Position numbers and translations under genes: made by a program | Notes under the pieces: model-generated | Database searches by the model: none | What the model was told of the DNA's origin: nothing | The model's input: only the letters and a program-made list of their open reading frames with translations | Shown here: in pieces, positions 48,055-58,000 of the stretch | How the letters are laid out: the number at the start of each line of letters is the position of its first letter | How positions within the stretch are numbered: the first letter of the stretch is position 1 | Assembly (NCBI GenBank): GCA_019915135.1 | Contig: JAHLMK010000006.1 | Coordinates: forward strand, 2,418,001 to 2,482,000 | Direction: 5' to 3' | Source: Strobilurus pachycystidiatus | Lineage: Eukaryota > Basidiomycota > Agaricomycetes > Agaricales > Physalacriaceae | Length of the DNA stretch: 64,000 nt

Positions 48055-48938
48055 TGTTACGACCTGACCCCGCCGTGACAAGGACTCGCTCACGATGGCG
48101 CGTCTCTACGCCCCGACCGTGGCTTTCCTGCGGGCACAACACACATATCTCCGGGACGCGTCCGTCCGGTCGCTTGGGAGGGATCACGGAGGACTTCGAC
48201 GGATGCCCCTCCGTATCGCCCAGAGAGTGAACACCCAGGAGACCCCGTCTCCTGGTGTCGCGCGATTCATCGGACCCGGTCCGAGATGTGGCGCATTGAG
48301 ATCCTTCGTTCGAGGAGTGGGGGGCGATACCGGAGTCACCGAGGGAGGGCATGGGGGGAGCCCTTGCTCAGAGGGAGTCAGAGTATCCGGCAAGAGAATG
48401 CGGAAGGAAACTTGATAAGGACGAAGTCTGACTATCTACTACAAAGAGCGTCTGTATTTATACGTCGACCTCTTGATGAATAACTCCTCTTCTCGAAGGT
48501 TCCGTCGGGAGCGCTCCCGACGCGTCGGGAGCGATGTGCTGCGGTAGCGCATGGTACTTTTGATCGAGAAAGGAAGGCGCGCTAGATCGAGCACCGCTGA
48601 TTGGACGATGGGCGGGATAAGGCGGGATGAAGCGGGATAGGGCGGGCCGCCGCCCATGCCATGCGGGACTGATCAGAAGATAGCGATCATTGAGTCATTC
48701 CTCGACCCAATGGGGCGTTGCTCGTACGGAGTGGCGGGAATCGAGGGGAGGCGGCCGACGGATGTGACGTTGGTCCGGCTAGCAAGGCGCGGCGAGGCGC
48801 GTAGGGATCTGATCGCGTTCCATCGGCAACTCCCGTGATGGCGCGACCTGTTCTTCGGGATAAGTTCTCTCCTATGTGGCGCACCCAATCTATAGTTCGT
48901 GCGCGATCTCGTGACAGGTCCACGACCGAGTCATGACA
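48055..48938 (-). repeat. LTR (3' LTR in the transcribed orientation)
   Basis: 884 bp, TG...CA ends. It holds TATAAATA (minus) at about 48455-48462 and a strong inverted repeat GGGAGCGCTCCCGACGCGTC. It begins a minus-strand frame identical to the start of the 51974 frame but closed soon after leaving the LTR. Confidence 0.93.
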
Positions 48939-48951
48939 ATATCCCCTCTTT
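48939..48951 (-). promoter_or_regulatory. Polypurine tract
   Basis: The minus strand reads AAAGAGGGGATAT immediately before the 3' LTR start (TGTCATGAC). The other strand shows no purine run next to its LTR, so this fixes the orientation as minus. Confidence 0.75.
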
Positions 48952-49725
48952 AAGTTTCTCGTCCCGAGAAACGTAAGAGGAGCTTCCGTAGGCAGCGCCT
49001 TTTCGATTTTGGGAAAGGACCAAGTCCGAGTCGGACATTCAGTCGAGTCATCTCCAACGTGACGGGCGTCATACTCCTGGGGATTCTCTGGGGAATCCCT
49101 CGTCCAGTGCTGATTTTGGTAGAGACCTAAAGTTTAATGGACAAGGGCCCGCACGTTCGTTGGTTTCTTGATACGAGCCCAAGGCTGTGCGCTTCTTTAG
49201 CTGTGACTTCTTTCGGGTACAATGCGGGTCCCTGGATTTGAGTGGGTTACAGGCGCGTTCGTCACATGGCCGTGCACGCCTCTTCACGCCGGGAGGCCTC
49301 TCCGCTTGGTATAGGACAGTCCGAATAGAGTGGTGGCGTAGGCATCCCGTCGTACTCCAGCGATTTCCCGACACCTGATTTCGTCAAGGCGCCTTATCAA
49401 TGATCGCCGTTCCCTAGAGATCTGTTTGGAACGCCGCGCGCTCAGACCCCGATGTCGTTAACTTCTGCCGATGGCATTTTCTCATACTGGATCGTCCTTT
49501 TCGAGGACGGTAATTTCCTAATCCAGTGGAAGTTCTTAGCGCGCCTCCGTCGAATATATGTCGAGAATCCGGTTCGTCCCAACTGTCCAAAGCTTAAAGT
49601 TTTCTGATTTGGGAATCGTCCTGATTCTGGGGGATGGGAAGATAATTCCCGGCAGGGCCTCCAGGAAGGGATTGGAGTACAAAAACTCTTTCTGCGTCCA
49701 ATTCCTTCCTCATTCCTTTCCTGCC

Positions 49726-50537
49726 ATGTCGTCCGTGTCTTCGTTGTTGCGCTCGCCCACTCGCTCGCCCACTCCTCCGCGGGTGTCTACCCCTCGTCGT
49801 TTGAGCACTCTCTTCGTGTCGGCCCCGCTGGTGGTCAACGGAATTCGTTTGCTGTCCCGGGACGGTTTCCTGGTTTGGGTGCGAGGTGATATTGCTCGCC
49901 CTTCACCCGCGATCGTGGAGGCCTGGTCGCGCTGCGTCGGTTGCATAACCGAGGCCCTCCGAATGGCCTCGACATTGTCAAAAGAGATTACTGATCCCTT
50001 GGTATGGGCTTCACTAGTAAGCCTCTTTTCCTTTTGGCCCCGAGGTTGGTTTTAACGGAGTCGTTTTCCTAGTTCGTCCTGTTTCGCTCATCGATCGCAC
50101 ATTTGGGGAGGGTGTTCTTTCGTCCGCCCTTGTCGTGGTGGGCTTTGACGCGCCCGTCTCCTTCGGCTACCCTGCGGGCGTTCTCGACCTGTGCTTGGCT
50201 CCTGTTCGCCCCTCACGGTGTGGTTTTCGTCTATCGCCTCGCGATACTTTACTAACCGGGATGTTTTCCTTGGATTTTAGTCAATGCCTTTCCTGGGTCG
50301 GCGCCGGACACGACGATGTACTGTGTCGACGCCTTCGACCTCATCCTTCGCTATCTTTGGGATCACCTCTCCATCCGTCGCCTCATCGCCATCCTTTGGG
50401 CGTCGGAGCGGGATCCAGCCATTGCCGCCTGTTTTCATGAGTTCATGACTGCGGAGGAGACCCCAGGATCGGCGACCCGTTGGAACATGACTTTTGAGGA
50501 GTGGTCCCGGTCGATGGACTCGGCGCAGGGTTGGTGA
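49726..50537 (+). CDS. Three-exon gene of unknown function inside the LTR retrotransposon, antisense to it
   Basis: Exons are 49726-50016 (97 codons), 50073-50217 and 50281-50537. Introns are 56 and 63 bases with GTAAGC...CTAG and GTGTGG...TTTTAG, the second with a perfect TACTAAC branch site. Phases fit exactly (291+145+257 bases = 230 residues plus stop). The protein starts MSSVSSLLRSPTRSPTPPR. Later it has LLSRDGFLVWVRGDIARPSP, IVEAWSRCVGCITEALRMAS and, in exon 3, MYCVDAFDLILRYLWDHLSI, then EEWSRSMDSAQGW. There is no signal peptide. I recognise no domain; it is not Gag, protease, RT or integrase by motif. It is transcribed opposite to the genomic RNA of the element, which would let introns persist through retrotransposition. 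Confidence 0.65.
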
Positions 50538-51017
50538 GGGATGTGGTCGCTTCGAGGGGATGTCGTGGGGATTTTTTGAATGCATAGGTACGGGCATGGA
50601 CCCAATACGTCTTCGATAGTAGTTCTTGATCCGCGCCTCTTGTACTTTTTTATAAATCTATGCACCTGTCTTGATGTCGTCTGGTGTTGGTCGAGCGAGG
50701 AGACAATTCTCCTAGGTCGAGGACCTTTGGTGAGGCGTCGGAACTTGTCGCGTTCGCGCGTCGCGATCGACTGATTGCAACGCGGTTCGTGGGATCGGGC
50801 CCTCGGCCCTGATCGCCGAGTGGTTGGGTTACCGCTTCCGCTGAGTGGGAGCCCTCTATTTCTCTTCGCATTTTCCAGTTCGACCTCCCCGAGGTTCTGA
50901 GGACCGTCTTTCGTTACGCGGGGCCCTGTCGAATTGCCTAATTATCTGAGTCCTGGGTTGTCCGTGCCGAATAAATGTTGTTTCCGAAAATGGGGGGGGC
51001 GCGTTGCGCGAAACCCA

Positions 51018-51974
51018 TCAGTCCTCCTTTTCGTCGAGGAAGAATACAACGTCGTCGACGTAGTGAATTTTGCGCCAGACGCTGTTGGAAGGGTTTCGAG
51101 CATTGCGTCTTTGTAAACGGGAACGACGTTGGGGTTCCTTTGAGAGAGGATTATAACGAACCACTCCATTACTAGTCAATGGTGATTCGATTGAGTATAT
51201 CGGTTCGATGTGAAGTTCTCTGATGAACCCAGGGGACCGTATTCGTCGAAGGGGTTTCTCCAGGTAGTACTGGGAGAAATGGTGCAGGTGTCGTCGGGTT
51301 CGTCGTTGCGAGGCGGGGAGGTGTCCCCCGGATATCTGTGAGAATGTTGCCAGGGCGAGTGTATACCCTTTTACAAAGGAACGGAGGAGGGGCCAGTCCT
51401 CCACTGTTCGAGATATTTGGTGGACCACGTCCATTATCCGTAGTACCCTTCGTGTTACTTCTAGGTGGGGTGGTGTCCCCTCCTCTTCATCGCGTAAGAT
51501 CGTCACCTGAGAGGAGACATATCGGAGTTGGGAGAATAACCGTATGTCGGTTTGGTCGAGTGGATCGAGGGATGGAGCTTCGTGCGAGGTGGTGCTGAGT
51601 ACCAGAGTAGTTGTTGTGAACGGGCCTTGAGTTATTGATATGGTGTTGTACGGGCAGTAGGGAGACTTCGTCCTATTGTTACGACCTGACCCCGCCATGA
51701 CAAGGACTTGCTCACGATGGCGCGTCTCTACGCCCCGACCGTGGCTTTCCTGCGGGCACAACACACATATCTCCGGGACGCGTCCGTCCGGTCGCTTGGG
51801 AGGGATCACGGAGGACTTCGACGGATGCCCCTCCGTATTGCCCAGAGAGTGAACACCCAGGAGACCCCGTCTCCTGGTGTCGCGCGATTCATCGGACCCG
51901 GTCCGAGATGTGGCGCATTGAGATCCTTCGTTCGAGGAGTGGGGGGCGATACCGGAGTCACCGAGGGAGGGCAT
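51018..51974 (-). CDS. Minus-strand frame starting in the LTR, possible Gag-like protein
   Basis: This 318-codon frame begins at an ATG inside the 5' LTR, 77 bases after the predicted transcription start. It reads through the LTR end and the priming site and continues about 220 codons into the interior. It is rich in Arg, Ser and Pro. Near its end is YVDDVVFFL, which mimics the RT YxDD box, but no other RT block surrounds it. Its position fits the first protein of the retrotransposon. It could also be a chance frame. Confidence 0.35.
   Translation of the reverse strand: MPSLGDSGIAPHSSNEGSQCATSRTGSDESRDTRRRGLLGVHSLGNTEGHPSKSSVIPPKRPDGRVPEICVLCPQESHGRGVETRHREQVLVMAGSGRNNRTKSPYCPYNTISITQGPFTTTTLVLSTTSHEAPSLDPLDQTDIRLFSQLRYVSSQVTILRDEEEGTPPHLEVTRRVLRIMDVVHQISRTVEDWPLLRSFVKGYTLALATFSQISGGHLPASQRRTRRHLHHFSQYYLEKPLRRIRSPGFIRELHIEPIYSIESPLTSNGVVRYNPLSKEPQRRSRLQRRNARNPSNSVWRKIHYVDDVVFFLDEKED
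51663..51674 (-). promoter_or_regulatory. Predicted self-primer binding site
   Basis: Directly inside the 5' LTR (two bases away), the minus strand reads AGGACGAAGTCT. This is the exact 12-base complement of AGACTTCGTCCT at 52040-52051, which lies where transcription should start. It shows no resemblance to a tRNA 3' end. Tf1 of fission yeast primes reverse transcription in just this way, with the 5' end of its own RNA. Confidence 0.65.
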
Positions 51975-52560
51975 GGGGGGAGCCCTTGCTCAGAGGGAGT
52001 CAGAGTATCCGGCAAGAGAATGCGGAAGGAAACTTGATAAGGACGAAGTCTGACTATCTACTACAAAGAGCGTCTGTATTTATACGTCGACCTCTTGATG
52101 AATAACTCCTCTTCTCGAAGGTTCCGTCGGGAGCGCTCCCGACGCGTCGGGAGCGATGTGCTGCGGTAGCGCATGGTACTTTTGATCGAGAAAGGAAGGC
52201 GCGCTAGATCGAGCACCGCTGATTGGACGATGGGCGGGATAAGGCGGGATGAAGCGGGATAGGGCGGGCCGCCGCCCATGCCATGTGGGACTGATCAGAA
52301 GATAGCGATCATTGAGTCATTCCTCGACCCAATGGGGCGTCGCTCGTACGGAGTGGCGGGAATCGAGGGGAGGCGGCCGACGGATGTGACGTTGGTCCGG
52401 CTAGCGAGGCGCGGCGAGGCACGTAGGGATCTGATCGCGTTCCATCGGCAACTCCCGTGATGGCGCGACCTGTTCTTCGGGATAAGTTCTCTCCTATGTG
52501 GCGCACCCAATCTATAGTTCGTGCGCGATCTCGTGACAGGTCCACGACCGAGTCATGACA
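51677..52560 (-). repeat. LTR (5' LTR in the transcribed orientation)
   Basis: 884 bp, same ends as its partner. Differences from the other LTR: two near its left end (CCGCCATGAC, GGACTTGCTC), one at CCGTATTGCC, one at CCATGTGGGA, one at GGCGTCGCTC and two around GCTAGCGAGG/GGCACGTAGG. All are C/T or G/A. Confidence 0.93.
52077..52084 (-). promoter_or_regulatory. TATA box of the LTR retrotransposon
   Basis: TATAAATA on the minus strand. About 25-33 bases downstream the sequence reads AGACTTCGTCCTTATC, the predicted 5' end of the element RNA. Confidence 0.7.
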
Positions 52561-53270
52561 AACGCGCTCTTCCAGCTCAAAGGTCACAGAGATTGGGAGA
52601 ACGAGTTGCGTGTCCTGAAGTCGGAGGATGTGCGAGGCATGAATGAACGTATGCTGACGCAGGAAGAGGCACGCGAGCAGGCACGGCTTCAGGAAGCCGG
52701 ATTCATTGATGAGCTGATCGCAGGCCCCTCATTGGAGACGGCCGTTGTATCGCAGGGTGAAGGACACCGGCAACTATCTTGGATTTGGTATAGTTTCCCG
52801 GCCGGCACAACAGGTACAGGCCGAGGACAAGCCGTTGTACATGAAGGTGCGTAGCTCTCGGGACTCAAGTTGGCATTGCTTGACAATATCACATGGGTAG
52901 CACTCAAGATTGAGTGGTGTAAAGCCCGGGCACGGATGCTCCAATGGGAGGAAGAAGTCAAATTGGTGTCCGAAGAGATGTGTCGGGTGGTGGCATATGT
53001 TCAATGGAAAGCCACGTGGTGGAGAGAATCACAGAGGCTGTGTCCTCGCCCAAATGCAGATGCAGCACTGAGCGAGGGCTTTAGCGTGTTTGCGGAGTTT
53101 CAGGTGTCGCGTAAGTTAGAACGTGCAGAGCACTTGGAGTCAGAATGGGCGGCTTTGAGAGCTGTTGCCGCAGATCTGTAGCAGGGTTGCCGGTTTCTGA
53201 TGTAGTAGAGGTTGAAGTTGAAGCTGAGGCTGAGGAAGTTGAGGAATCCTGCGAGGATGATATTGAATAG

Positions 53271-54002
53271 TGTATCTAGAAGCAACATGTATGAATGGCA
53301 TACAATTTGACTCAGAACTATGCATACGGCATGTGGCGCATTGCTGGTTGAAGTGGTCGTGCCTGAGGGCGGAAAGTTCCGCAGCCTTATACCGGAGCAC
53401 TCAAGTAGTGCGGGGGCACTAAATGGTGGTATGATTGAGCTCTCTCTGCCAAATGTAGCCTGTGGATTGTGTGGCGCACGCTAACTGGAGGTGCGGTGCA
53501 TTTTGGTGGGGATCCGGTAAATCCGGATTGAGGTATTGCCGGATTCTGGATCTGGTCAGAGCCGGATACATAGCAGCGCGAGGAAGCAGACAACTACCTG
53601 TAGGCTTGAATCAAGCTTTAATGCACAGAGTGGGTCTATTTGAAGCGTGGCATATGCTAATTTGGGGTGCGGCACATTTTTTTGGGATCTGGGAGCAGCT
53701 AATGCCTGTGCCGGATTTGGCATGACCCGAGTTGCGAGGCTATGCACCAGTATTGCCCCCGAGCGTTTCATCCCTGTATATAGATTGATGGGAGCGCGCC
53801 CGCACCGATGCCTACAGTGATGCCGCACATCAGAGCAGCCGGCAGAGAGGCCTAGCGCGCCCCCCTGCCTAATCTGGTATCATTCTCTGGGGCAGTGTTG
53901 GGGCTACAATTAATTGTAGGCTCTTATCAACTGCCCTCTAATTAAAGCCCACAATGAATTGTTCCGCGCTGCCACTAGAGGCTACAATTAATTGTTCCTA
54001 CA
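53271..54002. other. Right end of the transposon nest, with palindromic AT repeats
   Basis: No gene is supported. TTTTGGTGGGGATCCGG-type sequence near 53500 partly repeats near 53675 as TTTTTTGGGATCTGG, beside two copies of a GGTGCGGYRCATTTT segment. At 53904-53919 is the perfect palindrome CTACAATTAATTGTAG, repeated in part at 53982 with GCCCTCTAATTAAAGC between. The latter resembles the inverted ends of the 37008-42372 element. At 54003 the chromodomain copy begins abruptly. Confidence 0.5.
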
Positions 54003-54859
54003 GCACAGGGTGGGCGTTGTGGCGCTGCTGGGCGGGACGGAGACGCGCAGGGTGGAGAGGGATAAAGATACGGAGGTGGAGAGGCATATGCGGGAGAATG
54101 CGGACCGAGTCCGGGAGTTGGAGCGAGGTTCACCGGCACCTGCATCACCACCACCACGACATGGAGAGGACTGGGGGGATGGGGACTCGGAGGAGGATGG
54201 GGAGTGGAGGGATGAGGGCGCCAAACCTGGGGAGTGGAGGGAGAATGCCAAACCTCTGCCGCCGCCGCCGCAGTTGCCACATTGACACAGGGCAGACTCC
54301 CACTTAAAACGGCAGATGTCGACGGGCAACGTGGTGATGCACGCTATCAACGCGGCAAACCAAGTCTGGTTCATGCCTGATGGCGGGGAGCCTGGTGCAA
54401 GTGTGGAGAGCCATGGGGCGGAGAGTCAGCCCTGGGGCGGGCTCAGACTCCTCATGCAGAAACCCGAGCCCGAGTCTTCTCAGTCCCAGGAGCAGGATTA
54501 CCGACGGGTGGACACAGACTCTCAATCATAACCGTCTCATCAAGCCTCAGTTTCAACACCAGTTCCAGCACAAGTTTTATTCACAGCCAGATAGTAGTGG
54601 GGGAGGAGGAGGAGGAGGAGGAAGCGTAGCGAGGCGAGAAGAATACTTTTGCGGGTGGGAGATGGGGGATGGGGGACGGTGTGGAGCTGGGTTCAAGGTG
54701 AGGGGGGTGATTTGAGTTTTATTTATTGATTTTGTTCTGTTCTGTTGGGGTTTTCCTCTGTCCCTGTCCTCATCTTATCTGTTGCTGATTTGGTTCCCAC
54801 AGGCCCTCGCACAGCACTTCCTCAGTGCACTGGGGCATGGAGGGAATTTGGGTGTGTAA
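54003..54859 (+). pseudogene. Truncated copy of the chromodomain gene (3' exons only)
   Basis: It begins mid-exon at the segment matching WRGVVSLLGESETRRV of the intact gene (here GVVALLGGTETRRV). It keeps the Pro run, STGNVVMHAINAANQVWF, the Ser-Gln-rich part, and the C2H2-like end (FCGWEMGDGGRCGAGF, intron, ALAQHFLSALGH). The 5' two-thirds, including the chromodomain, is missing. A TGA at 54283 replaces the CGA codon of the intact gene, and a frameshift follows near 54528. Downstream sequence to 55070 still matches the region after the intact gene, including the junction with the NLR. Confidence 0.85.
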
Positions 54860-55086
54860 ATGTAGGGTAGAGGCTTATGTATGTTTATCTGTAGTATGTG
54901 TGCGCAGTATTTATTGTTGAGTTATCTGTTAATGCGTTACCTGTTTCATCATCTCTGAACACTTGGCGTGAAAGTACTATGTATGGAAATGTTAAAATAA
55001 AACTTACCTGAACAGACTCAAGAGTGTAACTTGAATGTAAAGGTTAGCAAAAAAAAAAACCTTGGGAATATATTACATAGCAACTA

Positions 55087-58000
55087 TTGCAGACATGTGT
55101 ACTACATATTCAATCTCTTTCCTTCTCCTTTGCTGCTTTGTGATCCAATAAGATCTGCATAATTTCTGGGTCACATTCTTCTTCCTTGTGCTTGGAATAG
55201 AAATCCAACATTGTAGACATGAGCACGAATGTCGGATATTTTCGGATATTTCAATTATATTCGTATCCGACATCCGAAGATATTCGGATGTCGGATGTCG
55301 GATACCTCTCGGATGTCGGATGCCTCTCGGATGTCGGATGTCCACTTTCTGAGCAGACATCCGAGACATGATAGTGTGGGCTGTAGTATATGAGTGTTCT
55401 GTGTTAGCTATGTGACTCTAATTGACATTTACACACAGTCTAATACCATAACTTCATAGTAGGTATGGTTTCAGGCTGCTCTTGATGCAATATTATGCCA
55501 ATACTCATGGATATTCAGATATATTCGAATATATTCGGATGAATATTCACAAATATTCGGATATTGGACAATTATCTCGGATGCAATGTCGGATATCCAT
55601 CCGAATACGAATATCTGGGTTTGAGGTGCACATATTCGTGGTTCGGATGTCGGATACATCCGAATAGACACTCGTGATCATGTCTACAACATTGGCTCAA
55701 CATCAGCTCCGTGTGCTATCAACAAATGGACAGTTTCTACATAATTGTTGTCTTCTTCACCCCACTGTTTTATCTCTGTCTGGCCCTTTGTCACGGCCAG
55801 TAAAGCAGTCCCATGAAGCCCTCCCACTGCATTGACATCAGCACCATGCTCAAGTAGAATTAGAATGGTGGCTCTCATTCCCCAATAAGCTGCAGCCTGC
55901 AATGCATTCCCATATTTACCACCTTGAGCATTGACATCAGCACCTTGGTCAAGAAGGGTTTGAACGATAATGGCATGTCCACAATGAGCTGCAGCCTGTA
56001 ATGCATTCCCATATTTACCACCTTGAGCATTGATATCAGCGCCTTGGTCAAGAAGGGTTTGAACAACAATGGCATGTGCATAAAAAGCCGCAATCTGCAA
56101 TGCATTCCCATAATAACTATCTTGAGCATTGGCATCAGCGCCATGGTCAAGAAAGGTTTGAACAACAGTGGCATCTCCACAAGAAGCTGCAGCCAGCAAT
56201 GCATGTCCATATTCACCACCTGGAGCATTGACATCAGCGCCGTGGGTAAGAAGGGTTTGAACGACAGTGGCATGTCCCCAATAAGCGGCAGCCTGCAATG
56301 CATTCCCATATTTACCACCTTGAGCATTGACATTAGCGTCATGGGTAAGAAGGGTTTGAACGACAGTGGCATGTCCACAACGGGCTGCAGCCTGCAATGC
56401 GTTTCCATATTTACCACCTTGAGCATTGACATCAGCACCATGGTGCAAAAGGAGAATGACAATGTCATTGTTGTCCTTCTCAGATGATGAAATAAGAGCA
56501 GCATTGAGTATCTGCTGTTTGACTGGACCAGCTGTAACTATAGAATGGACTACATTCTGCTGACTGTGGTATGCTGCATATTGTAGAAGTGAAGAATCAT
56601 GGACATGAAGGCTGTGCCGATTCCAAACAAGCCATTGTGAACTATGAGGTAACAAGAGTAAATTTGCCAATTCCATTCTCTCTGATTGACATCCACTGAG
56701 ATTGAGATGCTTTAACCAGTAGTTTCCAGAATAATCCACAAGTTTGAGTTTAGCTTTTATGTCTGGAATTTGGTCAATGTCACTTAAGTCCTCTGTTCTG
56801 AAGTAGCACAGTTGCGTAAGGCAAGTATGGGCAATCATATCATGACCAGATAATGGCTCAATGCCATATTGCTTTGCAAGACTGGTGACCCCAGTTGTAA
56901 GATAGTCACGGACAGATGAGTGAGCAAGCTGAACCTGATAAGTAATAATATAGTCAGTTATCAATTTATGATTAAGAAGATATTTACGCACAATATTTCT
57001 CCTTCCATACACAAGATTCTCCTCCTCAGTGACAACAACTAGACTGGATAGTTGTTTTGTCAACAGCATCTTATTTTGAGTTTGCAAATCAGGGTCAAAT
57101 TGCCACATAATAGTTGATGTGTTGAATGCAAATGCAGCATCATTCAACTCATCAATAGTGAGACTTTGAAGTGAAAGACACAGCCATTGGAGAGCTTGGT
57201 GTAAACCTAAGTCATATTTTTTGCTGTTGCGTGACAAAATCTGGTCGTAAAGTGCATTCAAATCCTGAGGTAGCTGTGAGAGAGCCGCAGCCAATTGCCT
57301 CTGGTTATGGCACTCCATCAACTCGCAAAGCAGACAGGCAACAAAGCGAAACCTGTGAAAAGAATCAGAATGAAATGAAAGAAAAATAGCTAATGATCAG
57401 GATCTTACATGCCTGCTCCACGTTGCACGAGAGTTGTCATAATTTCCTGCTTCTGCTCTGATGGCCAATGCTTCAAATCATCATTTGTCTGTAGCTGGTT
57501 GGTGATGAAGCTAGTGATGTCGTCTGACACAGAGTGGTCACCATTTAGGTTAATCTGTGTGGAGACAGAAGGAAGATAAACTGTGAAGGGATCTCGTGGC
57601 TGACTTGTCACCACAAGATGCAACCTTGTGTTTTGCCATCGGTGCAACAACATGATGAAGTTCAGCAAGTGCTGATGCTCTGATGGAGAACATTCATCAA
57701 GTGCATCAAGAACAATGTAGGTATTGGAAAGGTCCTGAAGGACCTTTTTCAACATCTCAAGAACAATCCTCTCAGAAGGAGGAATTTGACCCCTACGACC
57801 AGCCTCATAATAGTAGTCACTGGTGACCCTGTGAGGAATTGGAGTGTACTGCGAGAGTTGATAAAGAAGTGACCGAATAGCCGGATTAAGGTGGTCCTTG
57901 CTGCCGTCGGAGTCATTGACACTAAAGTAAAAGAACGCCAACGGAATACTGTTATGAGCATCAATGTTGTCAATGACGCTTGAGCTAGTGATGAAAGAAT

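Larger units (their letters stand above)
48055..52560 (-). mobile_element. Complete LTR retrotransposon, non-autonomous, predicted self-priming
   Basis: Two 884-bp LTRs (48055-48938 and 51677-52560) begin TGTTACGACC and end GTCATGACA, flanked by the perfect duplication AACGC (48050-48054 and 52561-52565). They differ at seven positions, all transitions, so insertion was recent. Orientation is minus: the polypurine tract, TATA box and priming site all read that way. No integrase or protease was recognised in the 2.7-kb interior, and no convincing reverse transcriptase, so it probably depends on a relative. It sits within the KDZ transposase between AQNA and NALFQLKG. Confidence 0.93.
45711..53270 (+). 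pseudogene. KDZ transposase with CxC2 cysteine cluster; core deleted and split by an LTR element
   Basis: The N-terminal part has FRETYLLELMRLEGCGGSSD, then the CxC2 zinc cluster (QCSLCHMEPG, YRCCKQECLGLGIMCLSC, FH, LHWI), LGHIGKICPSP, VLHCNGVHIIDLRFCGC, and later CPACPHPGRNLPSDW, FLAVDGNFRMQNA. The C-terminal half has MWERDHSKPCPYEPQ, LFFPSALQPGDRALP, then (after the 48055-52560 insertion) NALFQLKGHRDWENELRVL, IKIEWCKARA-like sequence and an acidic tail to 53270. From memory, several hundred residues containing the catalytic KDZ core should lie between FLAVDGNF and the WERD segment; only about 40 codons remain (near 47160-47280). A stop at 45799 and a frameshift near 46750 add to the damage. 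Confidence 0.82.

Noticed and set aside
51018..51070. YVDDVVFF as a reverse transcriptase active-site motif
   Set aside because: No other RT blocks surround it and the frame ends ten residues later. It is probably coincidence in an Asp/Val-rich stretch.
48055..52560. Plus-strand orientation for the LTR retrotransposon
   Set aside because: No polypurine run precedes the right LTR on the plus strand and no tRNA-like priming site follows the left LTR. TATA, polypurine tract and self-complementary priming site all fit the minus strand.
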